34,085 bases of DNA. Source: Desulfobacteraceae bacterium. Its GTDB lineage: Bacteria; Desulfobacterota; DSM-4660; Desulfatiglandales; Desulfatiglandaceae. Location: the NCBI GenBank assembly GCA_016844935.1, contig JAERTK010000158.1:1-34085 (forward strand), given 5' to 3'. This document shows, one piece after another, positions 14,239-22,791 of the stretch (position 1 is its first letter; every line of letters starts with the position of its first letter). Below the pieces are notes generated by a model that saw nothing but the letters and a program-made list of their open reading frames with translations, was not told where the DNA came from and did not search any database. A program made the translations under genes and the position numbers.

Positions 14239-15099
14239 TCACATCCGTAGCAGCAGGATGGAGGTCATGGTTAGAAAAATCCCTGTGATCCGCCATGAAT
14301 TGAGCCTTTCCCTGTAAATCAGGGCGGACAGGAGAATGGCGATGACAAAATGCATGGCCGTGATGGACGTAACGATGGATAGGGGACCCGTGGTCAGGGC
14401 CTTGAGATAACAGTAAAACCCTGCCAGATTAATCAATCCCATAAAAAATCCGATAATGAGCGCGTCCTTGTGATGGGTGTTTGCAGCCGGGGGCTGTGCT
14501 TTTTTGCGAAAACCAAAGGCAAAGAAGGTGGCAAAAGTGTATGAAACAGCCATGAAGGCCATTTTGTTCGTGTAAAGGGCCGCAAATTTACTCGATATGG
14601 ATGCGAGAGCGCCGGCCAGAATGGAGATGCCCATAAAGAGAAACCCGAGCTTCCTGTTTCCGTCGCTTCCATCCTTTTGCTCCGAATCCCGGGCCAGAAT
14701 TACCACGGCCCCCAGGGCCAGGAAAATACCTATCCCCTGATAACCGGACAGATCATCCCCGAAGTAAAAAATGGAAAAAACGACGACAATGGCGGCATTT
14801 AGCCGGATAATCGGGTAAGCGACGCCCGCGGGGATACGCTTGAGGGCCTCCATGTTGCTCATGGTGGCAGCGAAAAAGGTGAGGCTGTTGACCAGTGCGA
14901 CCAACAACAAAAAGCCGCCGCTTCGAACCGTTTCATCCATGGCTAGAAACAGCACTGTACTTAAAAATGCAACGGTGCCCATGAACGAAAAACTGGTCCA
15001 GGCCGAATTGCATCCACGTTCTGCCGAAACCTTGTATAGAAACCGCTGAATGCCCAGGAAAAACAGGGCGATGATGGCAAATGTATACCAGTGGTCCAT
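14239..15099 (-). CDS. EamA/DMT-superfamily transporter (286 aa)
   Basis: Integral membrane protein of two EamA repeats, about ten hydrophobic helices, with short charged loops. The halves are separated by the hydrophilic loop ARDSEQKDGSDGNRKLG near the middle. A conserved MEALKRIPAGVAYPIIRLNA in the first repeat and YLKALTTGPLSIVTSITAMH in the second are typical of drug/metabolite transporter proteins. Substrate cannot be told; members export amino acids, sugars or small metabolites. The start has only a weak ribosome binding site; a promoter with perfect TTGACA lies about 60 nt upstream. The downstream hydrolase frame opens 4 nt after its stop. Confidence 0.88.
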   Translation of the reverse strand: MDHWYTFAIIALFFLGIQRFLYKVSAERGCNSAWTSFSFMGTVAFLSTVLFLAMDETVRSGGFLLLVALVNSLTFFAATMSNMEALKRIPAGVAYPIIRLNAAIVVVFSIFYFGDDLSGYQGIGIFLALGAVVILARDSEQKDGSDGNRKLGFLFMGISILAGALASISSKFAALYTNKMAFMAVSYTFATFFAFGFRKKAQPPAANTHHKDALIIGFFMGLINLAGFYCYLKALTTGPLSIVTSITAMHFVIAILLSALIYRERLNSWRITGIFLTMTSILLLRM

Positions 15100-15163
15100 G
15101 GGTCTCTGCGGGCCTTATCCTTATATGTGATTGATCCGATACACAACGTTTTCTGTGGTGGAC

Positions 15164-15191
15164 CATATACTTTTAATTGGAAAATTGTCAA
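15164..15191 (-). promoter_or_regulatory. Sigma70-like promoter for the EamA-hydrolase pair
   Basis: On the minus strand, TTGACA (15191-15186), 16-nt spacer, TATATG (15169-15164). It lies in the 240-bp divergent gap between the EamA gene and the HAD gene (15100-15339), in which I see no other gene or RNA. Confidence 0.5.
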
Positions 15192-15339
15192 ATCTAGTTG
15201 GGTCTCAGTGCTCAAACAGGCCTGCCCTTGAGTGCAAGCGGTTTCTTCCTTGAACAATTTCTTCCGGCGTGCGAAAATGCGGTGATTGATGGCGAATGCG
15301 CCTGCGTTCAGATCTCTTTAATTTTGAACAGGAAAGACC

Positions 15340-16092
15340 ATGAAACATATTAGAGCCATCGGTTGTGATCTTTTCAACACACTGGTCCTGGCAAAACCGG
15401 ATGCTCTTACACGGGCCTTCCCCCGTCTGCAGCGGAGTCTGGAGCGGGATGGTTTGCATCCCGAAGAAAAGGCTTTCCGAAAAACTTACTACCATACGGC
15501 TGTGAAGCTCCTCAAACAGACCCGGGAAGACGGGAGGGAGACCCACAACCGATTCTGGATCAGTGCTGCGCTGGAAAACTTCGGGTACCATGTCCCGCCG
15601 GATGATCCCAGGATAACCGCCGCGGTTGAGGCGTATTTTTCAACCTTTTGCGATTCCTGTTATCGGGTGCCCGGAGCCCGGTCCATGCTGGAACGGTTGA
15701 AGGATGTGTACCAGCTGGGGCTGTTGAGCAATTTTACCCATTGGCCGGCCGCTTTGGAGATCATAGATCGGCTGGAATTGGCCCCTTTTTTTGAGGTAAA
15801 GCTCATATCCGGACAATTGGGGTATCGCAAACCCCATGGAAAGGTATTCAGCGAGCTGATGGGTGGGTTTGATGCGAAAAGGAATGAAATCATGTATGTG
15901 GGAGATGATGTGGATGCGGATGTGAACGGGGCGCTGGCGGCGGGGATCCAGCCGGTCTGGTTTACTTATGTCCAGGATAAAAAACCCCCCATTCCCATGT
16001 ACATGGCTCCCAGTGAAACAGAAGATCCCCACGAAGATGTGCCCCGTGTTTCAACATGGAATGAATTTCTGGCGCTGTTAAATACATTATAA
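15340..16092 (+). CDS. HAD-superfamily hydrolase (250 aa)
   Basis: Haloacid-dehalogenase-fold enzyme. Motif I is GCDLFNTLV with nucleophile Asp10; the residue two places on, which is Asp in phosphatases, is Phe12, as in dehalogenase-like branches. Motif II is LLSNFTHW, motif III the Lys in YRKPHGKVF, motif IV YVGDDVDADVNGALAAG. A helical cap (about 20-110) fits subfamily IA. AGGAAAG lies 5 nt before the ATG. The missing second Asp makes a standard phosphomonoesterase activity doubtful; dehalogenase or another hydrolase is possible. First gene of a rightward run that extends to the secretion ATPase. Confidence 0.88.
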   Translation: MKHIRAIGCDLFNTLVLAKPDALTRAFPRLQRSLERDGLHPEEKAFRKTYYHTAVKLLKQTREDGRETHNRFWISAALENFGYHVPPDDPRITAAVEAYFSTFCDSCYRVPGARSMLERLKDVYQLGLLSNFTHWPAALEIIDRLELAPFFEVKLISGQLGYRKPHGKVFSELMGGFDAKRNEIMYVGDDVDADVNGALAAGIQPVWFTYVQDKKPPIPMYMAPSETEDPHEDVPRVSTWNEFLALLNTL

Positions 16093-16137
16093 ATTTTTCG
16101 TTCAAAACCCAGCTTTTTTTGACACAGGTGCTGCAAC

Positions 16138-16716
16138 ATGAAACTTAAACAGACTCTGCTCATAGTTTGGTTGACTTTTTTTGCTTTAATGCCGTTTTGT
16201 GAAACATCGTCCGCCGAGGACCAAAGTACCGAAGAGGTTCCCACCCGTGTCGGTTTTGCGCTCAGTTATGGGAACACCTTTCATCCCGACAATAAGATTG
16301 GATTTGTTCTGGCCAACTATCTGGTCATGTTTGACTATGACAAAATCTGGCCCCACAGCGCGCCGGAAAATCTGCGGTTCAAGCTGGAATTCAGTCTGGG
16401 GTCCACCACAACCCCTGACCACTGGGCCATGGCATCGGCCAGTATGTTGGCCCTTTATTACCTGGATTTCCTTGAATCAAAAGCAGTTCGGCCCTACATT
16501 GAGGGGGGCATCGGGCTGATTTACACAGGATTTCGCGTGGAAGGTCAGGGATCTCGTTTGAATTTCAATCCCAAGGCAGGGTTCGGGTTTGAATTTCCCA
16601 TGGGACAGGAGTCGCTTTTTGCGTCTTTGCGCTGGGACCACCTGTCAAACGCTTATCTGAACCGGGATAATACGAGCGTCGATTCCGTTATTCTGATGTT
16701 TGGCGTGTACTTTTAA
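16138..16716 (+). CDS. PagL-like lipid A 3-O-deacylase, outer membrane (192 aa)
   Basis: Starts with a signal peptide (MKLKQTLLIVWLTFFALMPF, cut near SSA-ED). The remainder alternates polar and hydrophobic residues like an eight-stranded beta-barrel and ends in an aromatic residue (GVYF), the usual outer-membrane signature. The stretch RWDHLSNAYL matches the PagL catalytic His-x-Ser pair. PagL removes the 3-O-acyl chain from lipid A at the outer membrane. Length agrees with family members. It lies 45 nt after the HAD gene and 33 nt before the flavodoxin-like gene, all on one strand. Confidence 0.8.
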   Translation: MKLKQTLLIVWLTFFALMPFCETSSAEDQSTEEVPTRVGFALSYGNTFHPDNKIGFVLANYLVMFDYDKIWPHSAPENLRFKLEFSLGSTTTPDHWAMASASMLALYYLDFLESKAVRPYIEGGIGLIYTGFRVEGQGSRLNFNPKAGFGFEFPMGQESLFASLRWDHLSNAYLNRDNTSVDSVILMFGVYF

Positions 16717-16749
16717 AGGCGGGTTTTCAAACTGTTTAAGGAGAACCCT

Positions 16750-17214
16750 TTGACGTGTAAGATCCTGATTGTTTACCACTCACAAAGTGGGAACACGCAA
16801 AAAATGGCCCAAAAGGCTGCCCAGGGCGCTCAATCCATAGGGAATGTGCAAGTTTTCCTGAAAAGGGCCCCCGAAGCAACCCTTGAAGATTTGCTGTTAT
16901 GCCATGGGTTGGTCATTGCTTCGCCCGAATATTTTGGTTATATGGCGGGCCTGGTTAAGGATTTTTTTGACAGAACCTATCATGAGGCGCGGGGAAAAAA
17001 AGAAATATTCAAAAAACCGTACGCAGTCCTTATCAGTGCCGGCAATGATGGAACAGGGGCTTTAAACCACATTGAACGAATTTGCCTGGGGTATCAGTTC
17101 AAGAAAATTCTGGCGCCCGTGGTGGCAAAAGGCGTGGTTGACCGGGAAGTCCTGGCACAATGTGAAGAACTGGGTAAGACCATCGCAGCTGGATGCCGCG
17201 AGGGCATTTATTGA
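16750..17214 (+). CDS. Flavodoxin-like / NAD(P)H-dependent FMN protein (154 aa)
   Basis: Starts with TTG at 16750, supported by AAGGAG 6 nt upstream. The phosphate-binding loop SQSGNTQKMA at 11-20 and the flavin-contact region SPEYFGYMAGLVKDFFDR are typical of FMN-binding flavodoxin-fold proteins. A third loop, ISAGNDGTGALNHIE, contacts the isoalloxazine ring. It could be a short flavodoxin (one-electron carrier) or a small quinone/FMN reductase; I cannot decide. No cysteine clusters, cytoplasmic. Confidence 0.85.
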   Translation: MTCKILIVYHSQSGNTQKMAQKAAQGAQSIGNVQVFLKRAPEATLEDLLLCHGLVIASPEYFGYMAGLVKDFFDRTYHEARGKKEIFKKPYAVLISAGNDGTGALNHIERICLGYQFKKILAPVVAKGVVDREVLAQCEELGKTIAAGCREGIY

Positions 17215-17277
17215 AGGCGCTTGACCCTCCTTGGGTCCACATGAACTGCAGCTTTAAAGGAAACAAATAAATCTATT

Positions 17278-18795
17278 TTGGAAAAACCGATGCCGCCTAA
17301 TTTGAAGAAAGTGTTGTTTGCAGAAAACCCAGAGACCTCGGACGGTTCCGTTCGTGGCCTGCTGGAAAGGCAGGGCGTGGAAATTGTGGCATGTGACAAT
17401 GGCATTGACGCCGTTCGGAAAGTCTATGGACAGAAACCGGACCTCATTGTCCTTGATGTTCATCTCAGAAAAATGAACGGACATCAGTGTGCGCGGGTGC
17501 TGAAACAGGATGCCTTTGTGCGCGATGTGCCCATCCTGCATGTTGCGGCCTCCGGAAGTGCCCTGGACCGCTATTGGAGCAAGGTCTGCCGTGCGGACGG
17601 CTATCTGAAAACGCCTGTCACTGAAAGAGCCTGGGAAGCCGCTATTGAGGAACTGGTTTTCAGGAAGAAACCCTCTCGCCAGGTTATCAGCCATTTCAAT
17701 GTCATACCCGAGTTAGAGGACCAGGCCATTTTAATGATGGCGACCACCCTTCTGGAACAGGACCTTCTTCGGGCCAACATCCTTAACGAGATCAATATGA
17801 TGGATACATGGGACACCAGTCCGGCCGATCTCGTTCAGGCGCTCATGGCCATCATCCATTCCCTCTACCCGTTTACCGTTGGTGCAGCGCTGTTGATTTC
17901 AGACAACCATGGCGAAATGTATCTCAGCAGTGAAGGCGTCTTTGATACCGAAAGGATCGATGAAATCCATAAACTGCTTGTGGCCCATTTGTGGCAGACC
18001 CATTCCATGCTCCTGAAGCCCGATGACATCACCAATTTCTTTTCAGATGTTCCTCTGCTGGAACTCCTTGATCTTGGGGAGGAGAGTGGTGATATATACA
18101 TACATACCAAAGAGGATGTGCCCATATATTCCGCCCTGTATTTTGAAAACATCCGTGTGGGGGAAATGACAAAGGAAGAACAGCAGGTACTGTGGCTTGC
18201 CCTGGACCTGGCGCATAGCGTATTGGAAAAGAAGAGCCTGGCGAGAAAAAGCCAGGAGCTCTCTGTTATCGATATGGCGACCCAGGGATATTCCATGGCC
18301 TTTTTCATGGAAGTTCTGGGAAGAGAGATTGCCAATGCCAGAAGAAACAAATATAGCCTTACCCTGATTACCATTATTATTTCCAACTTTGATGAAGTCA
18401 CAAAGGATTTGCAGCCAGAGGAGGAAATCCGGATCATTCGAATTATTCAAGACGCTATTTTTCGAACCCTTCGAAAGGCGGACATCATTGCAAGATGGAA
18501 CCGGGCCAATTTTGCCTTTCTACTGACCCACACCTCTTTTGAAAACGCAAAGATTCCCACCGAGCGGGTGCAAAAGAATGTGCTCCAGGATATTTCGGTT
18601 CAAATGCCATCACTGGGCCCTTTGATGCCCCAAATGGGTGTTTGTGGATTTGATCCGGACCAGGACCAAACCCCCGAGTCCTTTTTTGCGGATGCCATGC
18701 CGAAAAAAGCAACCCCCAAATTAAAGGAAGTCAAATCCCCTCCGGCGGGTATCACCCCCCAACAAACGGAAAGAAATGAGGTTTCAAGTCAATGA
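17278..18795 (+). CDS. Response regulator with degenerate GGDEF domain (505 aa)
   Basis: Starts at TTG 17278 (505 aa) or ATG 17290 (501 aa); neither has a strong site. Residues 1-125 form a receiver domain: phospho-acceptor Asp60 in DLIVLDVHLRKMNG and Lys in YLKTPV, but the usual acidic pair near the N-terminus is reduced to AENPE. A middle region (about 150-320) resembles a GAF-type sensor. The C-terminal 340-480 has the layout of a diguanylate cyclase (FFMEVLGREIANARRNKYSL) but the signature is RWNRANF (406-412) instead of RxGGDEF, so it should not make c-di-GMP. The tail is Pro/Lys/Thr-rich. The stop overlaps the ATPase start by four bases (ATGA), implying coupled production. Confidence 0.88.
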   Translation: MEKPMPPNLKKVLFAENPETSDGSVRGLLERQGVEIVACDNGIDAVRKVYGQKPDLIVLDVHLRKMNGHQCARVLKQDAFVRDVPILHVAASGSALDRYWSKVCRADGYLKTPVTERAWEAAIEELVFRKKPSRQVISHFNVIPELEDQAILMMATTLLEQDLLRANILNEINMMDTWDTSPADLVQALMAIIHSLYPFTVGAALLISDNHGEMYLSSEGVFDTERIDEIHKLLVAHLWQTHSMLLKPDDITNFFSDVPLLELLDLGEESGDIYIHTKEDVPIYSALYFENIRVGEMTKEEQQVLWLALDLAHSVLEKKSLARKSQELSVIDMATQGYSMAFFMEVLGREIANARRNKYSLTLITIIISNFDEVTKDLQPEEEIRIIRIIQDAIFRTLRKADIIARWNRANFAFLLTHTSFENAKIPTERVQKNVLQDISVQMPSLGPLMPQMGVCGFDPDQDQTPESFFADAMPKKATPKLKEVKSPPAGITPQQTERNEVSSQ

Positions 18796-21263
18796 CAGCG
18801 CCGAATAAACTCAGGGTTGGCGAACTGCTCATCCAGGAAGGCGCCATTACCCAGGAACAGCTTGAAAAGGCGCTGGCAGCAAAAAAAGAGGGAACGGCGT
18901 ACAAACCGATCGGGGAGGTTTGTGTCGATCTGAAATTTCTCTCCAGGGCCCGCCTGCACAAGATACTCAATCAATACCAGAAAAGAATCTCCGTAGGGGA
19001 TCTGCTCATCAACCTGGGGTTGATCACCCCCCAACAGCTGGACGAAGGCCTGACCCATCAAAAGAAGATCGGCGGAAGACTGGGCGAGATCCTGATCAGC
19101 AAGGGCTTTATTACGGAGAATGCCCTTGTGGATGCTTTATCCATTCAGATGGGAATTCTCAAGGTTGCGCCCGATTTTCATCTGATCGATAAGGCACTTT
19201 TGAAAGGGATTAACGAGGAATTTCTGCTGAGCAATGAAATTATTCCCGCCTTCAAGGAAAACGATGTGTTGACGCTGATCATGAGCAATCCCCTTGACCG
19301 GGACATGATTCAGAATCTGGGTCGCGTTTTCAAGGTCCGAAAAATAAAACCGGCCATCGCTTCATCCACCGACATTCGTAATGCCATCCGTCAGCATTTC
19401 CAAAAAGTCACTTTCGAAAAAAAGGCAGTCTCCAATAAGGAAAGAAAAGACCTCATCATCGGGGACAAAAAGATCACCACGGAAGGGGGAGACACAACAG
19501 CGGGGGTGGTGGACTACATCTTTACCAATGCCATCTTGGAAGGCGCCAGCGACATTCATATTGAGCCTAAGGAAGAGAGTATCCGTGTCAGATACCGAAT
19601 CGATGGGATTCTTCACCACAAAACGGACCTACCGGTTTCACTGGCCCCCAGCCTGGCCTCCCGAATCAAGGTGCTGTGCAAACTGGATATCGCCGAGAAG
19701 CGAAAACATCAGGACGGTCGCATTCACGCTCAGGTGATGGACAAAGATGTTGATTTGAGGGTGTCGGTCTATGCCGCGGCCTTTGGGGAAAACATTGTTA
19801 TTCGGATTCTTTACCGCAAAAGCACTCTCATTGACATTGATCAACTGGGGATTACGCCCCAGAACAAGGTTCGTTTCCAACAGATTCTGGATCAGCCGTC
19901 AGGCGTAATTCTGGTGACCGGACCCACGGGGAGCGGGAAGACAACGACCCTTTACGCGGGAATCAATTACCTCAATGACGGCAAGACATCCATTATCACC
20001 GTGGAGGACCCGGTAGAATACGTCATCGACGGCATCGTTCAAGGCCAACTCAATCCCAAACTGGGGCATACGTATGTGGATTTCATTAAATCCATGATGC
20101 GTCAGGACCCCGATGTCATCATGGTGGGGGAAATCAGGGATACCACAGCGGCGGAAGCGGTTATCCAGGCGGCGCTCACCGGGCACAAGGTCCTGTCGAC
20201 CTTTCATACGGAAGATACCACCGGCGCGCTCTTAAGGCTCATGGATATGGGCATCGACACCTTCCTCATATCGTCCACCGTGGTCTCCGTATTGGCCCAG
20301 AGGCTGGTCCGCGTTCTTTGCTCCGAATGTCGGCTGGCTTACGTCCCGGATCAATATGAACTGGATGCCCTGGGGGTTCGTGCTGAAAACATGGAACGGT
20401 ACAAATTCTATAAACCCATGGGGTGTGCCCACTGCAATCACATGGGATATCGGGGGCGCACAGGCGTTCATGAGTTGCTGCTGGTGAACGATATGATTCG
20501 AGACGCCATTCTGGCCCGTAAAACATCCGGCGAAATCAGGCGATCGGCCAGGGAATCGTCGGATCTCGTCACCATGCGGGAAGACGGTTTTTACAAGGTT
20601 TTGAAGGGGATCACGTCCTTTGAGGAAGTCAGCCGTGTGGTTCCCTGGCAGGAAACTGACGAAGGATTCCTCCGTTCGCCAGAGGAAATCATCGCCCTGG
20701 CCGAAGTGGATACGGCATTGGTGAAAAAGGAACCGACGACACTTGAAAAGCAGACCGACGTGGAGACAGGTTCCGGGGTGTCCCGTGAAAAAAAGGCTTA
20801 TCGGAGTCGTTTCAACACGCGAACAATTGCAGAGGAACGGGAAAAAATGGCCCGGTTTTTTCATGCCTATCGTGAAATGGTGGAAGCCACGGGTCAATCA
20901 TTGGACCCCGATCAATTTATGGAAGATTTCATTGATTTCATGGTCCTGACGGCCAGACGGGTGGAACGTTCACTCCACGGCCGGTTTGTTGAGTTCTGCC
21001 TTCGCGGAGAAGCGGATAAAGTTGTCATGGAATTGGAAACCATGGTTCCCAGCCAGGCCCCCATGCCTTCCCGAGGGAAACCCCGCGAAAAAGGACCGAG
21101 ACTGGTGGATTTTCTCCTGCCGCCCCGGACACAAAAACCGGCAACACCCGAAGCAGGCGCCATGTTGAGCCTGATTGAAGGCAAATCCGGCGACGGGGAA
21201 AAAACCGGTCTATATCAGAAACATATTGAAGAGTTGGAATGGAGGTCCGATCATAACAAATAG
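18792..21263 (+). CDS. PilB/GspE-type assembly ATPase with tandem MshEN-like domains and C-terminal extension (823 aa)
   Basis: Hexameric motor ATPase of type IV pilus or type II secretion systems. The N-terminus carries consecutive MshEN-type repeats (LRVGELLIQEGAITQEQLEKA; ISVGDLLINLGLITPQQLDEG; RLGEILISKGFITENALVDA), a module that binds c-di-GMP in MshE. Walker A GPTGSGKTTT (Lys383), Walker B-like DPDVIMVGEIRD (439-450), the His-box HTEDT, and a zinc-binding tetrad CSEC (510, 513) and CAHC (545, 548) are complete. After about residue 618, where GspE/PilB proteins normally end, there are about 205 additional charged residues with no motif I know. No pilin, PilC, PilT or GspD genes are adjacent, so the machine it drives lies elsewhere. 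Confidence 0.93.
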   Translation: MTAPNKLRVGELLIQEGAITQEQLEKALAAKKEGTAYKPIGEVCVDLKFLSRARLHKILNQYQKRISVGDLLINLGLITPQQLDEGLTHQKKIGGRLGEILISKGFITENALVDALSIQMGILKVAPDFHLIDKALLKGINEEFLLSNEIIPAFKENDVLTLIMSNPLDRDMIQNLGRVFKVRKIKPAIASSTDIRNAIRQHFQKVTFEKKAVSNKERKDLIIGDKKITTEGGDTTAGVVDYIFTNAILEGASDIHIEPKEESIRVRYRIDGILHHKTDLPVSLAPSLASRIKVLCKLDIAEKRKHQDGRIHAQVMDKDVDLRVSVYAAAFGENIVIRILYRKSTLIDIDQLGITPQNKVRFQQILDQPSGVILVTGPTGSGKTTTLYAGINYLNDGKTSIITVEDPVEYVIDGIVQGQLNPKLGHTYVDFIKSMMRQDPDVIMVGEIRDTTAAEAVIQAALTGHKVLSTFHTEDTTGALLRLMDMGIDTFLISSTVVSVLAQRLVRVLCSECRLAYVPDQYELDALGVRAENMERYKFYKPMGCAHCNHMGYRGRTGVHELLLVNDMIRDAILARKTSGEIRRSARESSDLVTMREDGFYKVLKGITSFEEVSRVVPWQETDEGFLRSPEEIIALAEVDTALVKKEPTTLEKQTDVETGSGVSREKKAYRSRFNTRTIAEEREKMARFFHAYREMVEATGQSLDPDQFMEDFIDFMVLTARRVERSLHGRFVEFCLRGEADKVVMELETMVPSQAPMPSRGKPREKGPRLVDFLLPPRTQKPATPEAGAMLSLIEGKSGDGEKTGLYQKHIEELEWRSDHNK

Positions 21264-21281
21264 TCGGCCACCTACAACCCT

Positions 21282-22595
21282 TTATGATGACGTAAGATCT
21301 TCCACACCTTTTAAAACCGTATCAAACAGCTCCCGGGTATCCCCCTTTTCCAGGCAGGAAAATGCCACTCGAAGGTCAGTTTTCCCCAATGCAATCAACC
21401 CCACCCCGTATTGATCCAGAAGATGGACCCGAAGGGCTTCCGCATCAACTGTTTTCAGCTTCAGGCACATGAAATAGCCGGAATTAAAGGGGTACACATC
21501 CCAGGCTTTGGCGTACTTCGGGTCTGAAAGCACGGCTTTCACTTCCAAGGCCCTTCCCTTCATGATTTCAAATTTTTCTTCCTTTTCAGACAAGTACTCC
21601 TTCGACTGCAATGATTTCAGGACCAGTTCCTGGCTCAGGTGCGAAGCGTTCGATATGGATCCCCTGACGGCGCCAGCGGTTTTCCTCTCCAATGCATCGT
21701 AAAAGGGTCGCGATTCTCCGCTGACGGGACAGCCGTACGTTACAAAGCCCACCCGCAGCCCCCACACGAAATTTTCCTTGGTGGCCCCATCCAGTTTGAC
21801 AGCCAGAAGATTGGGATCACGGTCCATAAGACGGGTGAAAATGGATTCCGTCGCGGCCGTTTCTTCATAGAAAAGACCAAAATAGGCGTCATCCGTAAAG
21901 GCCACCACATGGGTTCCACCTTTGGCGATGTTCTGAAGGATATCCGCGATGCCGTCCGCCTCCTGGGATGAAATGGTGTAGCCGGTGGGATTATTGGGAA
22001 AATTGAGCAGCACAATGATCTTATCCCGTTCTTCCGCTTCTTTTTCAACCAAAGATTTGAAGGCCTTCATGTTGAAACCGCCCTCTGGATCGAAAAAAGT
22101 ATAATTCTTAATGACGGCCCCTTTTCTGACGCCAAAAATCAGATTGTAGTTGCCCCACATTTTATCCGGAAGGATGATCACGTCACCCGGGTCCACCCAC
22201 ATATCCGAAACGACGCTCAGGCAATGGGTAATGGCGTTGCAGGTCACCGGCAGGCTGATGTCTTTGCCCGCCAAAGACGGATTCTTACGCACCATTTCCT
22301 CTTTCCAGGCCTCACGAAGGGGCATGATGCCGAAAGAGGGCGCATAGGTCAGCGCTTCGGCGGGGGAGATGTCATTAAGCATGGCCATGACGGAGGGGAG
22401 AAACATGGTATCCCCTTTTTCCGTGGCCATTCCGATGGTGGCGTTGAATTTGTGGGCTTTTCCCTTGGCCTCAGCACTCTGTGAAAGAATGCCTTTCGGG
22501 AAAAAGAGGTTCTTGCCCACGCTGCTCAGCATGTCATAAACCTGAGGGTTTCCGTCCTGTATAATTCCGTTCAGTTCTTCCGCTATGGGGTTCAT
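21282..22595 (-). CDS. Class I/II PLP-dependent aminotransferase (437 aa)
   Basis: Fold-type I aminotransferase. Motifs: NFPNNPTGYT (substrate-carboxylate/PLP contact), FTDDAYFGLFYEE (Asp contacting the pyridine nitrogen and Tyr), the likely Schiff-base Lys in LDGATKENFVWG, and the Arg in GLRVGFVTYG. Length is normal. AGGAG lies 8 nt before the ATG. Substrate cannot be assigned; the N-terminal LFFPKGILSQSAEAK is not that of AspC or HisC. It converges with the ATPase gene (18 nt apart). No biosynthetic neighbours that would define a pathway. Confidence 0.9.
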   Translation of the reverse strand: MNPIAEELNGIIQDGNPQVYDMLSSVGKNLFFPKGILSQSAEAKGKAHKFNATIGMATEKGDTMFLPSVMAMLNDISPAEALTYAPSFGIMPLREAWKEEMVRKNPSLAGKDISLPVTCNAITHCLSVVSDMWVDPGDVIILPDKMWGNYNLIFGVRKGAVIKNYTFFDPEGGFNMKAFKSLVEKEAEERDKIIVLLNFPNNPTGYTISSQEADGIADILQNIAKGGTHVVAFTDDAYFGLFYEETAATESIFTRLMDRDPNLLAVKLDGATKENFVWGLRVGFVTYGCPVSGESRPFYDALERKTAGAVRGSISNASHLSQELVLKSLQSKEYLSEKEEKFEIMKGRALEVKAVLSDPKYAKAWDVYPFNSGYFMCLKLKTVDAEALRVHLLDQYGVGLIALGKTDLRVAFSCLEKGDTRELFDTVLKGVEDLTSS

Positions 22596-22640
22596 TTTTC
22601 TGCTCCTGGTTATTCTTTGTTTTTCAGATTGTTTCGACTA

Positions 22641-22670
22641 TTCCTAATCGCTGAATTTTGGTTTTGTCAA
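22641..22670 (-). promoter_or_regulatory. Possible promoter for the aminotransferase gene
   Basis: On the minus strand a perfect TTGACA (22670-22665) is followed after 18 nt by TAGGAA (22646-22641), a poor -10. It would start transcription about 40 nt upstream of the ATG at 22595. The rest of the gap to the Fic gene holds only the repeat at 22763-22791. Confidence 0.3.
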
Positions 22671-22762
22671 GTAAATTGCCGGTTCGCCTCTTTTTTCATA
22701 TCACTTTTCTCACGTGGCTCATCGTGGATTAGCGTGACACTTTGTGTGAAAAGAGCTCTTAA

Positions 22763-22791
22763 CGTCATTCCGGGCTTGACCCGGAATCTAG
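22763..22791. repeat. REP-like palindrome overlapping the fic stop codon
   Basis: CGTCATTCCGGGCTTGACCC followed by GGAATCTAG contains perfect 8-bp arms ATTCCGGG (22767-22774) and CCCGGAAT (22780-22787) around a 5-nt loop. This CGTCATTCCGGG...CCCGGAAT form is a common bacterial extragenic palindrome type. The fic stop codon TAG (22790-22788) lies in its flank. Confidence 0.65.
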
